Positions 1 through 9,467 of a stretch of DNA of 64,000 nt are shown one piece after another; the stretch's first letter is position 1; the number at the start of each line of letters is the position of its first letter. The notes below the pieces were generated by a model. It worked only from the letters and a program-made list of their open reading frames with translations. It was not told the DNA's origin and searched no databases. The stretch is from the NCBI RefSeq assembly GCF_019799965.1, contig NZ_JABGCJ010000002.1, positions 310,001 to 374,000 of the forward strand, read 5' to 3'. This stretch comes from Modestobacter italicus. Its GTDB lineage: Bacteria > Actinomycetota > Actinomycetes > Mycobacteriales > Geodermatophilaceae. The translations under genes were made by a program, and so were the position numbers.

Positions 1-510
1 AGCCCGGAGGAGGTCCGCTTCCTGATGGGCTTCAACCGCGACGTGATCCGCCGGCGCCGCGACGAGATGCACGACCTCGGCGTCCGGGTGCGCTGGGCCG
101 GGCGCCGTCCGAAGCTCTGGCGCAGCGTGATCAAGGAGCTGGAGATCGCCGAGGAGCTGACCAAGGACAACGACGTCCTGACCCTCACGATGTGCGTGAA
201 CTACGGCGGCCGGGCCGAGATCGCCGACGCCGCCGCGGCCATCGCCCGGGAGGTCGCCGCCGGGCGGATCAAGCCGGACAAGGTGACCGAGGAGACGGTC
301 GCCCGGTTCCTCGACGAGCCGGACATGCCCGACGTCGACCTGTTCGTCCGCAGCTCCGGGGAGAACCGGACCAGCAACTTCCTGCTCTGGCAGTCGGCCT
401 ACGCCGAGCTGGTCTTCCTGGACACGCTGTGGCCGGACTTCGACCGCCGGCACCTGTGGCAGGCCTGCGAGGAGTACGCCAGCCGGCAACGCCGCTTCGG
501 CAGCGCGTGA
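1..510 (+). CDS. uppS: Isoprenyl (polyprenyl) diphosphate synthase, UppS family, 5'-truncated by window edge
   Basis: This is the C-terminal part of a cis-prenyltransferase. These enzymes condense isopentenyl diphosphate onto an allylic diphosphate to build the C50/C55 lipid carrier used in cell wall synthesis at the inner face of the membrane. The frame is open from base 1, so the start lies outside the window. Visible family signatures are the segment around NYGGRAEI, the motif [20 protein letters not shown] (the usual R-x-S-G/E-x-R-x-SNF-x-x-W substrate and Mg region) and the [15 protein letters not shown]-terminal block. About a third to a half of a normal 240-290 residue enzyme is missing upstream. 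The stop overlaps the next start by 4 nt. Synteny with an SmtB-like regulator and glyS matches the mycobacterial uppS locus. Which chain length it makes cannot be told from this part. Confidence 0.93.
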   Translation, partial: SPEEVRFLMGFNRDVIRRRRDEMHDLGVRVRWAGRRPKLWRSVIKELEIAEELTKDNDVLTLTMCVNYGGRAEIADAAAAIAREVAAGRIKPDKVTEETVARFLDEPDMPDVDLFVRSSGENRTSNFLLWQSAYAELVFLDTLWPDFDRRHLWQACEEYASRQRRFGSA

Positions 511-791
511 GCGTCACCGCCGGCGCACTCGCCGAGCACACTGCAGGGGTGCTCGTCGCGGGCCGGACCAGCCCCGTCGTCCTGGCCAGGGAGTACGGGC
601 CCGGGCTGGGCTACGGCCCGATCACCACGGCGGTGCTCGCCGGCCTGGTCATCGCCGGCTGCGCCGTGGTCGTGCTGGGGTACCTGGCGATCAGGTTCCA
701 GTGGTGGCGGCAGGACCGCAGGGAAAGCGAGACCCGCCGCAGCACCCGCCGGAGCGGCGGAGACCGGGGCGAGCCGCACCGCGAGCCGTAG
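507..791 (+). CDS. Small single-pass membrane protein of unknown function
   Basis: This 94-residue protein starts with GTG overlapping the uppS stop (GTGA), so the two are probably translationally coupled. The N-terminal half is unremarkable. A hydrophobic helix runs from about residue 36 to 58 ([18 protein letters not shown] and onward). A strongly basic and polar tail follows ([17 protein letters not shown]). This predicts one membrane span with a positively charged cytoplasmic tail. I do not recognise a family. The overlap suggests co-expression with the prenyl synthase, but no functional link is shown. Confidence 0.6.
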   Translation: MSVTAGALAEHTAGVLVAGRTSPVVLAREYGPGLGYGPITTAVLAGLVIAGCAVVVLGYLAIRFQWWRQDRRESETRRSTRRSGGDRGEPHREP

Positions 792-864
792 CCGCTGCTC
801 CGCCGCCCGTGCAGCGGTCGGCACGAACACGGCAGGCCGATCGGCTCGCGATCGGACGGTGCGC

Positions 865-1194
865 TCAGTCGCTGCCGTGGGCGGCGTGGGCTAGGGCGTC
901 GCGGACGATGTGCGCCACGTGCCCGTCGACCAGCCGGTAGTCGACCTCCCGGTGCCGGCGCACCCCGGTGACCAGGCCGGTGTCGCGCAGCACCCGCAGG
1001 TGCTGGGAGACCAGCGGTTGCGGCACCCCGAGCGCGTCCACCAGCTGGTGCACGCAGCGGGAGCCGTGCTCGTCGAGCAGGGTCACGATCGACATCCGCA
1101 GCGGCGAGGCGAGCGCGGCGAGCAGCTCGCTGGCGGCCTGGACGTCGGCGGGTACGGTCCGGGCCGCCGGCCGGGTGGACGCGGTCGCGGTCAT
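865..1194 (-). CDS. ArsR/SmtB-family metal-sensing repressor
   Basis: This winged-helix repressor is about 109 residues from the ATG at 1194. The helix-turn-helix is centred on VPQPLVSQHLRVLRDTGLV, followed by the beta-wing VRRHREVDYRL. The last helix carries D-G-H, then H and H at +13 and +16 from the Asp. This reproduces the spacing of the alpha-5 zinc site of cyanobacterial SmtB (D104, H106, H117, E120), with His in the last position. Zinc sensing is therefore likely, by inference. The frame stays open to a TTG at 1230, but a start there would run through the palindrome at 1215-1229, so ATG 1194 is preferred. Its position between uppS and glyS matches mycobacterial smtB (Rv2358). The partner zur gene that follows smtB there is not adjacent here. 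Confidence 0.85.
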   Translation of the reverse strand: MTATASTRPAARTVPADVQAASELLAALASPLRMSIVTLLDEHGSRCVHQLVDALGVPQPLVSQHLRVLRDTGLVTGVRRHREVDYRLVDGHVAHIVRDALAHAAHGSD

Positions 1195-1214
1195 GGCGTC
1201 ATGGTCCGAGTCGG

Positions 1215-1229
1215 TGAGAACCGTTGTCA
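1215..1229. promoter_or_regulatory. Zur-box-like palindrome in the divergent promoter
   Basis: The 15-mer TGAGAACCGTTGTCA is a palindrome of the form TGA-n-AAC-n-GTT-n-TCA. It lies between the start of the SmtB-like gene (1194, minus) and the start of the monooxygenase-domain gene (1260, plus). Its size and arms resemble actinobacterial Zur/zinc operators (TGA...TCA with AT-rich inner arms). The minus-strand sequence TTGACA at 1230-1225 overlaps it and could be a -35 element. Binding by Zur or SmtB is inference. Confidence 0.55.
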
Positions 1230-1259
1230 ACTCCCGGTCTGAGGAGGAAGCTGGCCCCG

Positions 1260-1535
1260 GTGTTCGCCGTCACCCGTCTGCGAGTCCCCGAAGCCACCGT
1301 TCCGGCGTTCCTGACCGCCGCCGACGAACTGCTGGCCGCCCTGGGCGAGCGCCCCGGCTTCCTCCGCGGCGAGCTCGGCCGGTCCGCCGACGACCCGCAG
1401 CTGTTCGCGCTGTGCACCAGCTGGGACGGCGTCGGCGCCTACCGCCGCGGCCTGTCGGCGGCCGAGGTGAAGATCGCCGGGGCGCCGGTGTGGGCGCACG
1501 CGCTGGACGAGCCGGGCGTCTACCTCACCGACTGA
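1260..1535 (+). CDS. Antibiotic biosynthesis monooxygenase (ABM) domain protein
   Basis: A 91-residue single-domain protein with the dimeric alpha/beta ferredoxin-like ABM fold pattern: a first strand (VFAVTRLRVPE), a helix of small and acidic residues (FLTAADELLAALGERPGF), then LRGELGRSADDPQLFALCTSWDGVGAYRRGL. Family members include small monooxygenases and heme- or quinone-modifying proteins; many have no known substrate. The GTG start at 1260 follows GAGGAGGAAG at 1241-1250 with 9 nt spacing, a strong ribosome binding site that settles the start. It is divergent from the SmtB-like repressor and shares its palindrome, so zinc-linked control is possible. Convergent with the chemoreceptor gene, 3 nt apart. 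Confidence 0.75.
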   Translation: MFAVTRLRVPEATVPAFLTAADELLAALGERPGFLRGELGRSADDPQLFALCTSWDGVGAYRRGLSAAEVKIAGAPVWAHALDEPGVYLTD

Positions 1536-1538
1536 GCC

Positions 1539-3512
1539 TCAGGGCAGCTCGAACCGGGCGACCAGCCCGCGCAGCTCCTCGGTGATCGAGGCGAGCGCGA
1601 CCGCCGTCTCCCGGGTCGAACCGGTGGAGCCCGCGGTCGAGCGGGCCGCCTCGGTCACCGACCGCACGTTGGCGCTGACGCCGTCCGTGCCGCTGGCGGC
1701 CTCGGCGACGTTGCGGCTCATCTCCGCCGTCGTCGCGCTCTGCTCCTCCACGGCGGAGGCGATGGTCTGCTGGAAGTCGTTGACCTGCCCGACGACCGCG
1801 GCGATCCCGGCGATCGACTCCGCCGCGCCGGCGGTGTCGGCCTGGATCGCCTCCACCCGCCGGACGATGTCCTCGGTGGCCCGCTGGGTCTCCTGGGCCA
1901 GCTCCTTGACCTCGTTGGCCACCACGGCGAAGCCCTTGCCCGCCTCGCCGGCACGGGCGGCCTCGATGGTGGCGTTCAACGCGAGCAGGTTGGTCTGCTC
2001 GGCGATCGAGGTGATCGCCGAGACCACGGCACCGATCTCCCGGGAGGACTCCCCGAGCCGGGCGACCATCGCCGTCGTCTCCTGAGCGGCGGCCACCGCC
2101 GCGGCGCCGACCCGGGCGGCCTCGGACGTCGAGTGGGCGATCTCCCGGATCGAGGCGCCCATCTGCTCGGCGCCGGCGGCCACGGTGCGCACGTTGTCGC
2201 TGACCGCCTCGGTGGCCGCCTGGGCGGTGCCGGCGACCTCGGTGCCCCGGGCCGCGTCCCGGGCGACGTCCTCGGCGAGACCGCGGAGCTGCTCGGAGGC
2301 GCCGGACAGGTCACTCGTCCGGTCTCGCACGGCGTTCAGCACACCGCCCATGTCCTCCAGCGACCGGTTCAGTGCGACCGCCAGCGTGCGCACCTCGTCG
2401 GTGCCCGACTCCGGCAGCCGGGGCCGCAGGTCGCCCTCGGCGACCTGCTCGAGCGCGGCGACGGCGCGGTCCAGCGGGCGGGTCAGGGCGCGGGCCACCA
2501 GCAGGGCGACGACGGCGACGACCGCGGCGACCAGCACGGCCACCAGGAGCACCGCACGCAGCAGGGACGACGCCGGGGCGACCGCGTCGGCGAGGTCCTC
2601 GCTGAGCACGACGCCCCAGCCGTAGCCGGCGAACCCGAGCGCCCCCTGGGACGCCGACCAGCCCCGCACCTTCTCCACGTCCGAGCCGGTGCCGTCGGCG
2701 AGCTCGTCGGTGCCGTGCCCGGACTCCCCGGCGACGAGGGCAGCCGCGGCGGGGGAGTCGTTGCCGGCCAGGTCGAGCCCGTCCTCGGCGCCCGGCCCGA
2801 CCAGGACGACGCCGTCGCTGCGCAGCATCTGGGCGGTCACGTCCAGGCCGCGGGTCTGCAGGCCGGCGACCTGCTCGTCCATGATCTGCCCGATCACCCG
2901 CGGGACCGAGGCCCAGTTGACCCACAGCCGCTGCACGCTGCCGTCCGGGCCGTACACCGGCGCCGCGAAGACCAGGGTGGCGTCGTCCCGGCCGGTGGCC
3001 GCGGCGACCAGCGGGTCGACCTCGGGGTCCTGCACGTACGTCTGCCCTGGCTCCAGGGCCAGGGCCTCGGCGAACCACGGGCGGGTGGACAGGTCGGCAC
3101 CGGCGTAGCCGGCCGGGTCGATCGCCTCGCCGTCCCCGGTGACGCTGTTGCCGGCCACCACCCGGCCGGTCAGGTCGACCACCAGGAGCAGGTCGTAGAT
3201 CACGTAGTTCTTGCTGTAGAAGTCCGCGGCCTCGGCGACCGTGGCGGGCTCGGCGGAGGCGTCGGGGTTGAACGCGAACGCCTGCACGTCGCCGTAGCGC
3301 TCGAAGAGGTTCCGGTCGATCTTGTCGATCGTGGACCGGGCCTCGCTCTGCAACAGCTCCCCGGAGTTGCGGACCCAGTCGCCCTCGCTGCGCTGCCAGG
3401 CGAACACGCCCAGGCCGGCCAGCGGGACGGTGGAACAGGCGAGCACGACCAGCACCAGCAGGACGCGCAGGGAGCGCAGTCGCAGGGCCGTCGTGATGCG
3501 GTGGCCGGTCAT
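1539..3512 (-). CDS. Methyl-accepting chemotaxis protein with periplasmic Cache-type sensor
   Basis: A transmembrane chemoreceptor of about 657 residues. Order: a first membrane helix near residues 18-38 (VLLVLVVLACSTVPLAGLG), an extracellular sensor of about 270 residues with a dCache-like pattern (WFAEALALEPGQTYV, VFAAPVYGPDG), a second membrane helix near 325-350, a HAMP linker (ARALTRPLDRAVAALEQVAEGDL) and a long coiled-coil signalling domain. The conserved hairpin tip that contacts CheA and CheW reads AEQTNLLALNATIEAARAGE, followed by GKGFAVVANEVKELA. It senses an unknown external ligand and relays to the kinase. No che genes are nearby. ATG 3512 is preferred (CGAGGA just upstream); a GTG at 3536 would add 8 residues. 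Confidence 0.92.
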   Translation of the reverse strand: MTGHRITTALRLRSLRVLLVLVVLACSTVPLAGLGVFAWQRSEGDWVRNSGELLQSEARSTIDKIDRNLFERYGDVQAFAFNPDASAEPATVAEAADFYSKNYVIYDLLLVVDLTGRVVAGNSVTGDGEAIDPAGYAGADLSTRPWFAEALALEPGQTYVQDPEVDPLVAAATGRDDATLVFAAPVYGPDGSVQRLWVNWASVPRVIGQIMDEQVAGLQTRGLDVTAQMLRSDGVVLVGPGAEDGLDLAGNDSPAAAALVAGESGHGTDELADGTGSDVEKVRGWSASQGALGFAGYGWGVVLSEDLADAVAPASSLLRAVLLVAVLVAAVVAVVALLVARALTRPLDRAVAALEQVAEGDLRPRLPESGTDEVRTLAVALNRSLEDMGGVLNAVRDRTSDLSGASEQLRGLAEDVARDAARGTEVAGTAQAATEAVSDNVRTVAAGAEQMGASIREIAHSTSEAARVGAAAVAAAQETTAMVARLGESSREIGAVVSAITSIAEQTNLLALNATIEAARAGEAGKGFAVVANEVKELAQETQRATEDIVRRVEAIQADTAGAAESIAGIAAVVGQVNDFQQTIASAVEEQSATTAEMSRNVAEAASGTDGVSANVRSVTEAARSTAGSTGSTRETAVALASITEELRGLVARFELP

Positions 3513-3647
3513 CGTTCCTCGCTCCGGGGACGTCACCTCGCCCCGGGGCCCGGGCGCAGGTGTACACCCGGGTGATCGGCAGTCCGTCCGCCCGACGTGA
3601 CCCGAACGGCCCGCTGAACTGCGGAAAGACCTCAGTTCCGGATCGGC

Positions 3648-4151
3648 TCAGCCCCGCTCGGCGTCGGTGACCGCGCGGCGGAGGTCGGCCAGGTCGTCGT
3701 TGAGCGGGGCCACGGCGTCGGTGTCGGTGACCTGGGCCAGCCGCTGGTCGAGCCGGTCGGCCAGCTGCTCGGCGGCCTGCACGTCCCGTCCCTCGCCGCG
3801 CAGGGTGCGCAGCCGCAGCTGCCAGGCCCGCAGCTCCAGTCGGACGGCGGCGGTGGACAGCACCTCGTCCACTGCCGCGCCGGGCCGCTCGGCCGCCCGG
3901 CCGATCTCCACCGACAGCTCGTCCAGGCCGCGGTCCAGGTCGGCGGTGTAGACCGCCCAGGCAGCCGCCTCGGCCTGCTGGCACTGCTCGTGCACCCGGC
4001 GCAGGCGGTCGCGCAGCGGGGCGAGCACGCCCCGCACCGCCGTGGCGGCGCCCGGGTGGTCGCGGCAGAGCCCCGCCGTGGCCCGGGCCAGGCGCTGGTC
4101 GACGGCCGCCGGGCGGGCGGCGGGCGGGAAGGTCGGCGCAGGAGCGGTCAC
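3648..4151 (-). CDS. Hypothetical alpha-helical protein
   Basis: A 167-residue protein read from the GTG at 4151. After a short Pro/Ala-rich start it is almost entirely helical and charged, with heptad-like stretches (AVRLELRAWQLRLRTLR, AAEQLADRLDQRLAQV), so a coiled coil or helical bundle is likely. No signal peptide, membrane helix or catalytic motif is visible. It is divergent from glyS across about 140 bases. The frame stays open upstream to 4274, but that part is low-complexity Pro/Gly and covers the likely glyS promoter. I do not recognise a family. Confidence 0.55.
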   Translation of the reverse strand: MTAPAPTFPPAARPAAVDQRLARATAGLCRDHPGAATAVRGVLAPLRDRLRRVHEQCQQAEAAAWAVYTADLDRGLDELSVEIGRAAERPGAAVDEVLSTAAVRLELRAWQLRLRTLRGEGRDVQAAEQLADRLDQRLAQVTDTDAVAPLNDDLADLRRAVTDAERG

Positions 4152-4294
4152 GTGCCGGACGGTAGGGACGCCGGGACGTCGGCGGCCACCGCTTCCCGGT
4201 GAACTCCCGGTGGCCGGTGCGGCCGGGACCCCGACCGGGGCGCCGACTACCGTCTGGGGGTCACTCGCCGACACCCCAGCCGGATGGAGCCCCC

Positions 4295-5707
<1,413 letters not shown>

Positions 5708-5736
5708 GGTCGGCCGGGCTCGGGCCGCCGTCGCCC

Positions 5737-5792
5737 GGGTCAACCCTGCTGACCTGACGTTGAGCCGTGCCACGGCGCGGCTCAACGTCAGG
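5737..5792. repeat. Left arm of a gene-flanking inverted repeat, also a 15-bp hairpin
   Basis: Positions 5737-5770 match the reverse complement of 7030-7063 at 32 of 34 bases. Within it, 5753-5767 pairs perfectly with 5778-5792 (15-bp stem, 10-nt loop). The hairpin lies between the stops of glyS and the AbiEi/DUF559-like gene, whose stop codon is inside the right stem, so it can serve as a shared terminator. There is no T-tract. Confidence 0.75.
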
Positions 5793-6873
5793 TCGAGCGG
5801 CTCAACACCGCTCCGACGAGGTCATCGGTCCTGGCCAGCCAGCCGTCGTCCCCGTCGGATGCGCCTCGGGGCCGGCCGGTGGGTCGGGGCACCTCGCTCC
5901 AGTCCCGGGTCGCCGGTCCGGGGGTGGCCAGGCAGCGCCGCACCAGGCGGTCGAGCTCGGCCCGCCGGCTGCCCAGGTCGACGGCGGCGGCACGGACGAA
6001 CCGGATCCCCCTCGACCGGAGCTGGTCCTCGGCCCGCTTCTCCTGCCACAGCTCGTCCTCGGGCGTGCGCCCGAAGGCGGGACGGCGGTACTTCACCCGG
6101 CCGTCGAACTCGATGCCCACCGCCTGCTCCGGGTACCAGCCGTCGACGACCTTGACGAGCCGGCCGTCGACCCAGAGCTCCACCTGGGGGACGAACGGCG
6201 GGAGCCCGAGCGCGGCGAAGGTGAGCCGCCCGTGGGTCTCCAGCCACGACTCGGCCCGGCCGTCGGCGAGTGCGACGGCCCGCACGCTCCGCGGCACCCC
6301 AGGCACGCACGCCTGCCTGGCCAGCACCCGGCCCAGCTCGGCGCGCGTCGTCAACCCGCGCAGGAGCGCGGCGTCGACGGCGGCCACGGCGTCCACCTCC
6401 GGCCAGTCCCGAGCCAGGTCGACGACGGTGCGGGCCGCGGTCGTGACCCGGTAGGCGCCGCGCACGGTGACCTCGTCGGCCGGCAGCTCGGCCCGGGTCA
6501 TCAGCCACCCACGCCCACGGCGCCACCGGTGCGGGTCTGTCAGTTCGACCGTCGGCGGGACGGCCCTCGGGCGGGGGAGGCCCCACACCCACGCGGCCGT
6601 CGCGCCGCTCAGGACGGCGGACGGCCGGGCCAGGCCGGCGGTGACGGCCAGCGCGTCGAGCCCGGGGCGCCGTCCGGTCCGGTCCACCTCGGCGAGGTCG
6701 GCCGCGGTGATGAAGACGCCGGTGCGCAGCCGCACCCACGTACCGGCCCGCACCGCCGTCCGGACCTCGCTCTCCCCGATGCCCGCGGCGGCGAGCTCAG
6801 CGGTGGTGAACACGCCCAACCGGCGGCGTCCGGGCTCGTCGACGGCCATCGGGACGGGCACCGAGACGGTCAT
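5788..6873 (-). CDS. AbiEi-like winged-helix / DUF559-type endonuclease-fold protein
   Basis: A 361-residue protein. The N-terminal ~60 residues (GVFTTAELAAAGIGESEVRTAV, then VRLRTGVF) match the pattern of the AbiEi-type antitoxin winged-helix domain. The middle (SAVLSGATAAWVWGLP, RTVVDLAR) is typical of the same actinobacterial family. The C-terminal third has a DUF559/Vsr-like restriction-endonuclease fold signature: VGIEFDGRVKYR, then DELWQEKRAEDQLRSRGIRFVR, with E, D and K residues in the expected PD-(D/E)xK order. No partner toxin gene (AbiEii) is adjacent, so this is probably one of the solitary actinobacterial paralogues of unknown role. It is flanked by an inverted repeat (5737-5770 / 7030-7063), which suggests the gene moves or is duplicated as a cassette. 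Confidence 0.72.
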   Translation of the reverse strand: MTVSVPVPMAVDEPGRRRLGVFTTAELAAAGIGESEVRTAVRAGTWVRLRTGVFITAADLAEVDRTGRRPGLDALAVTAGLARPSAVLSGATAAWVWGLPRPRAVPPTVELTDPHRWRRGRGWLMTRAELPADEVTVRGAYRVTTAARTVVDLARDWPEVDAVAAVDAALLRGLTTRAELGRVLARQACVPGVPRSVRAVALADGRAESWLETHGRLTFAALGLPPFVPQVELWVDGRLVKVVDGWYPEQAVGIEFDGRVKYRRPAFGRTPEDELWQEKRAEDQLRSRGIRFVRAAAVDLGSRRAELDRLVRRCLATPGPATRDWSEVPRPTGRPRGASDGDDGWLARTDDLVGAVLSRST

Positions 6874-6991
6874 CCCAGCAGCCTGACCGGCGCCCGGAAC
6901 CCCGGGCGGGCCCCGGAGCCGCCGGTGGACGGGGCGCTCGCCGGGGGACGTCGGCGGGCGCCCCCGGATTGAGGTCTGCTAGCCGCCGACC

Positions 6992-7063
6992 GGGTCAACC
7001 CGCCGGGCCTGAGGCCGAGCCACGTCACAGCACGGCTCAACGTCAGCTCAGCCGGGTTGACCC
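6992..7063. repeat. Right arm of the gene-flanking inverted repeat, large imperfect hairpin
   Basis: Positions 7030-7063 are the reverse complement of 5737-5770 with two mismatches. The element is itself a palindrome: 6992-7002 (GGGTCAACCCG) pairs perfectly with 7053-7063, and an inner imperfect stem encloses the middle. It sits between the start of the AbiEi/DUF559-like gene and dusB. Confidence 0.7.
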
Positions 7064-7126
7064 ACCTCACCGAGCCGGGCCGGCCGTGAGCCGGGGCACA
7101 CAGTTCGGCGACCTACCCTGGACGGC

Positions 7127-8284
7127 GTGACCAGCACTCTCGAGCGCACGGCGGCGCTGCCCCCGCTGCAGCTCGGCGGGCTCACCGTCGACCCGGCGGT
7201 GGTGCTCGCGCCGATGGCCGGCATCACCAACCCGGCGTTCCGCACGCTGTGCCGGGAGTTCGGCGCCGGCCTCTACGTCTGCGAGATGATCACCACGCGG
7301 GCGCTGGTGGAGCGCAACGAGAAGACCCTGCAGATGGTGCAGGCCGCCCCCGGTGAGGCCGACGCGTTCAGCGTGCAGCTCTACGGCGTCGACCCGGCCA
7401 CGGTGGGCCGCGCGGTGGAGATGCTGGTCGACGAGCACGTCGCCGGCACCCGCCCGGCGCACATCGACCTGAACTTCGGCTGCCCGGTGCCCAAGGTGAC
7501 CCGCAAGGGCGGCGGCTCGGCCCTGCCCTGGCACCGCGTGCTGCTGCGCGACATCGTCCGTGCCGCGGTCGGTGCCGCCCGCGACGTCCCGGTGACGATC
7601 AAGACCCGGATCGGGATCGACGCCGACCACGTCACCTACCTGGACGCCGGCCGGATCGCCCAGGACGAGGGCGCCGCCGCGATCACCCTGCACGGCCGCA
7701 CCGCCGACCAGCTCTACAGCGGCACCGCCGACTGGTCGCCCATCGCCCGGCTGGTGGAGACCGTCGACATCCCGGTGCTCGGCAACGGTGACCTGTGGGA
7801 GGCCGACGACGCGCTGCGGATGGTGGCCGAGACCGGCTGCGCCGGCGTGGTGGTCGGTCGCGGCTGCCTGGGCCGGCCGTGGCTGTTCGGCGACCTGGCC
7901 GCCGCGTTCGCCGGCTCGGAGCGGCGCACGATGCCGACCTTCCGCGAGGTCGCTGCGATCATGCACCGGCACGCCACGCTGCTGGCCGCCGACCAGGGCG
8001 AGGTGCACGGCTGCACCGACTTCCGCAAGCACGTCGCCTGGTACCTCAAGGGCTTCTCGGTCGGCTCCGACGTCCGCCGGGCGCTGGCCATGGTGTCCGG
8101 GCTGGACGAGCTGGCCGAGCTGCTCGGCCGGATCCCCGACCAGCCCTACCCGGAGGCGGTGCTTGGCGCCCCGCGCGGGCGCACCAGCCCGCCGCGGCCG
8201 GTGGCGCTGCCCGAGGGCTGGCTGGACGACCGCGACGACCCGCGCCCGCCGGCCGGGGCCGAACTGCTGGTGGGTGGCGGATGA
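7127..8284 (+). CDS. dusB: tRNA-dihydrouridine synthase, DusB/NifR3 family
   Basis: FMN- and NADPH-dependent enzyme that reduces uridine to dihydrouridine in the D-loop of tRNA. It has 385 residues, slightly longer than the common 330-350. The TIM-barrel signatures are complete: VVLAPMAGITNPAFR at the start, DLNFGCPVPKV with the catalytic cysteine, KGGGSAL, TIKTRIG, ITLHGRTADQLYSG, VLGNGDLW and VVVGRGCLGRPWLF for FMN phosphate binding. The helical C-terminal RNA-binding part follows (FRKHVAWYLKGF). The start is GTG 7127. The next gene begins 26 nt after the stop, so the two are probably cotranscribed. Confidence 0.95.
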   Translation: MTSTLERTAALPPLQLGGLTVDPAVVLAPMAGITNPAFRTLCREFGAGLYVCEMITTRALVERNEKTLQMVQAAPGEADAFSVQLYGVDPATVGRAVEMLVDEHVAGTRPAHIDLNFGCPVPKVTRKGGGSALPWHRVLLRDIVRAAVGAARDVPVTIKTRIGIDADHVTYLDAGRIAQDEGAAAITLHGRTADQLYSGTADWSPIARLVETVDIPVLGNGDLWEADDALRMVAETGCAGVVVGRGCLGRPWLFGDLAAAFAGSERRTMPTFREVAAIMHRHATLLAADQGEVHGCTDFRKHVAWYLKGFSVGSDVRRALAMVSGLDELAELLGRIPDQPYPEAVLGAPRGRTSPPRPVALPEGWLDDRDDPRPPAGAELLVGGG

Positions 8285-8309
8285 CCCCCACCGGGACAGG
8301 AGCCGACCA

Positions 8310-8768
8310 GTGACGCAGGGCCCGTTCCTCTACGACGACGACCCGGCGCCGCTGCACACCGGCACGCCGCGCAACCGCAACGGCACGCTGCTGGCCCTGC
8401 TCGGCGTCACGGTGCTGATCGCGGTCGTCATGGTGCTGGGCATGACCCTCTACAAGGGGTCGGGGGAGGACCAGTCGCGCGAGGTGGCCGGGGTCTTCAC
8501 CGCCGCGCTGTCCCAGGGCGACCTCGAGACCGCCTACGGGCTGGTCTGCGACGACGTCCGCGCCCGGGTGGCCCCTGATGAGCTGGCGGAGAGGTTCCTG
8601 CAGCCGGGCACCCCGGAGGTGACCGGCTCGCGGGAGACCGAGGTGGACGGCGAGCCGGCGCAGCTGGTCCAGGTGCGCTGGGACGACGGCGGGGAGGTCA
8701 CCACCACCGAGCTGACCGTCGTCCCCGAGGGCGGCACGAAGGTCTGCGGCACCGGCGCGGCGGGCTGA
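8310..8768 (+). CDS. Membrane-anchored hypothetical protein with DUF4878-like extracytoplasmic domain
   Basis: A 152-residue protein read from GTG 8310, supported by CAGGAG at 8297-8302. A short polar N-terminus (residues 1-26) precedes one membrane helix (about 27-47, LLALLGVTVLIAVVMVLGM). The outside domain, VAGVFTAALSQGDLETAYGLVCDDVRARV and onward, has the cystatin/NTF2-like pattern of lumazine-binding or DUF4878 domains found on many actinobacterial membrane proteins. Two cysteines (in LVCDDV and KVCGTG) could form a disulfide. It follows dusB closely. Function unknown. Confidence 0.65.
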   Translation: MTQGPFLYDDDPAPLHTGTPRNRNGTLLALLGVTVLIAVVMVLGMTLYKGSGEDQSREVAGVFTAALSQGDLETAYGLVCDDVRARVAPDELAERFLQPGTPEVTGSRETEVDGEPAQLVQVRWDDGGEVTTTELTVVPEGGTKVCGTGAAG

Positions 8769-8826
8769 GCGGCACGCCGTCCCCAGGGCCGGCACCGACG
8801 TCAGCCGGGCGTGGTACCCATGACGC

Positions 8827-9456
8827 GTGGCAGGGATGGCGGGGCGGCTGGCCGTCCGGGTGCTGGGGGCGGTGGTGACGGCGGCGGTGCTGCTGACCGG
8901 GTCCACGGCGCTGGCCATCTGGTGGACGGCGCGGCAGGACGCCCGCCCGGGCTCCGACGCGATCGTGGTGCTCGGGTCCGCCCAGTACAACGGCGTGCCC
9001 TCGTCGATCTTCGAGGCCCGGCTGGAGCACGCCCTGCAGCTGTTCGAGGAGGGCGTCGCGCCGCGGATCGTCACCGTGGGCGGCCGGGCCGCCGGTGACG
9101 AGTTCAGCGAGGCCGAGGCCGGCCGGCAGTACCTGGCGCAGGCCGGGGTGTTCGAGGACGCGCTGCTCGCGGTCGAGGAGGGCGTGGACACCCTGGAGAG
9201 CATGCGGGCGGTGGGCGCGGAGTTCGACGACCGTGGCTGGCAGACCGCCGTGCTGGTGAGCGACCCGTGGCACGTGATGCGCGCCGAGCGGATGGCCGAG
9301 GACGCCGGCATCACCGCCAGCAGCTCGCCGACCCGGCAGGGCCCGGCGGTGCAGACCCGCACGACGCAGTTCAGGTACATCCTGCGCGAGACGGCCGCGT
9401 ACCTGCTGTACCGCGCCACCGGCGAGAGCGTCGCCGGGGCGCCGGGGATCGGCTGA
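8827..9456 (+). CDS. YdcF family (DUF218) membrane-anchored protein
   Basis: A 209-residue protein. An N-terminal signal-anchor helix (about residues 6-33) is followed by the DUF218 Rossmann-like domain: SDAIVVLGSAQYNG, ARLEHALQLFEEGVAPRIVTVGG, EGVDTLESM and VLVSDPWHVMRAERMAEDAGI, the typical YdcF/SanA pattern. Members act outside the membrane; SanA-type homologues affect envelope permeability, but the reaction is not established. The GTG at 8827 is used; an ATG at 8836 is an alternative 3 codons in. Neighbouring genes on the same strand lead to dnaG. Confidence 0.85.
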   Translation: MAGMAGRLAVRVLGAVVTAAVLLTGSTALAIWWTARQDARPGSDAIVVLGSAQYNGVPSSIFEARLEHALQLFEEGVAPRIVTVGGRAAGDEFSEAEAGRQYLAQAGVFEDALLAVEEGVDTLESMRAVGAEFDDRGWQTAVLVSDPWHVMRAERMAEDAGITASSSPTRQGPAVQTRTTQFRYILRETAAYLLYRATGESVAGAPGIG

Positions 9457-9467
9457 GGAGGAGGACC

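Noticed and set aside
3559-3568. GGTGTACACC-like palindrome upstream of the chemoreceptor as an operator.
   Set aside because: It is short, may overlap the alternative start region, and has no second copy or matching regulator.
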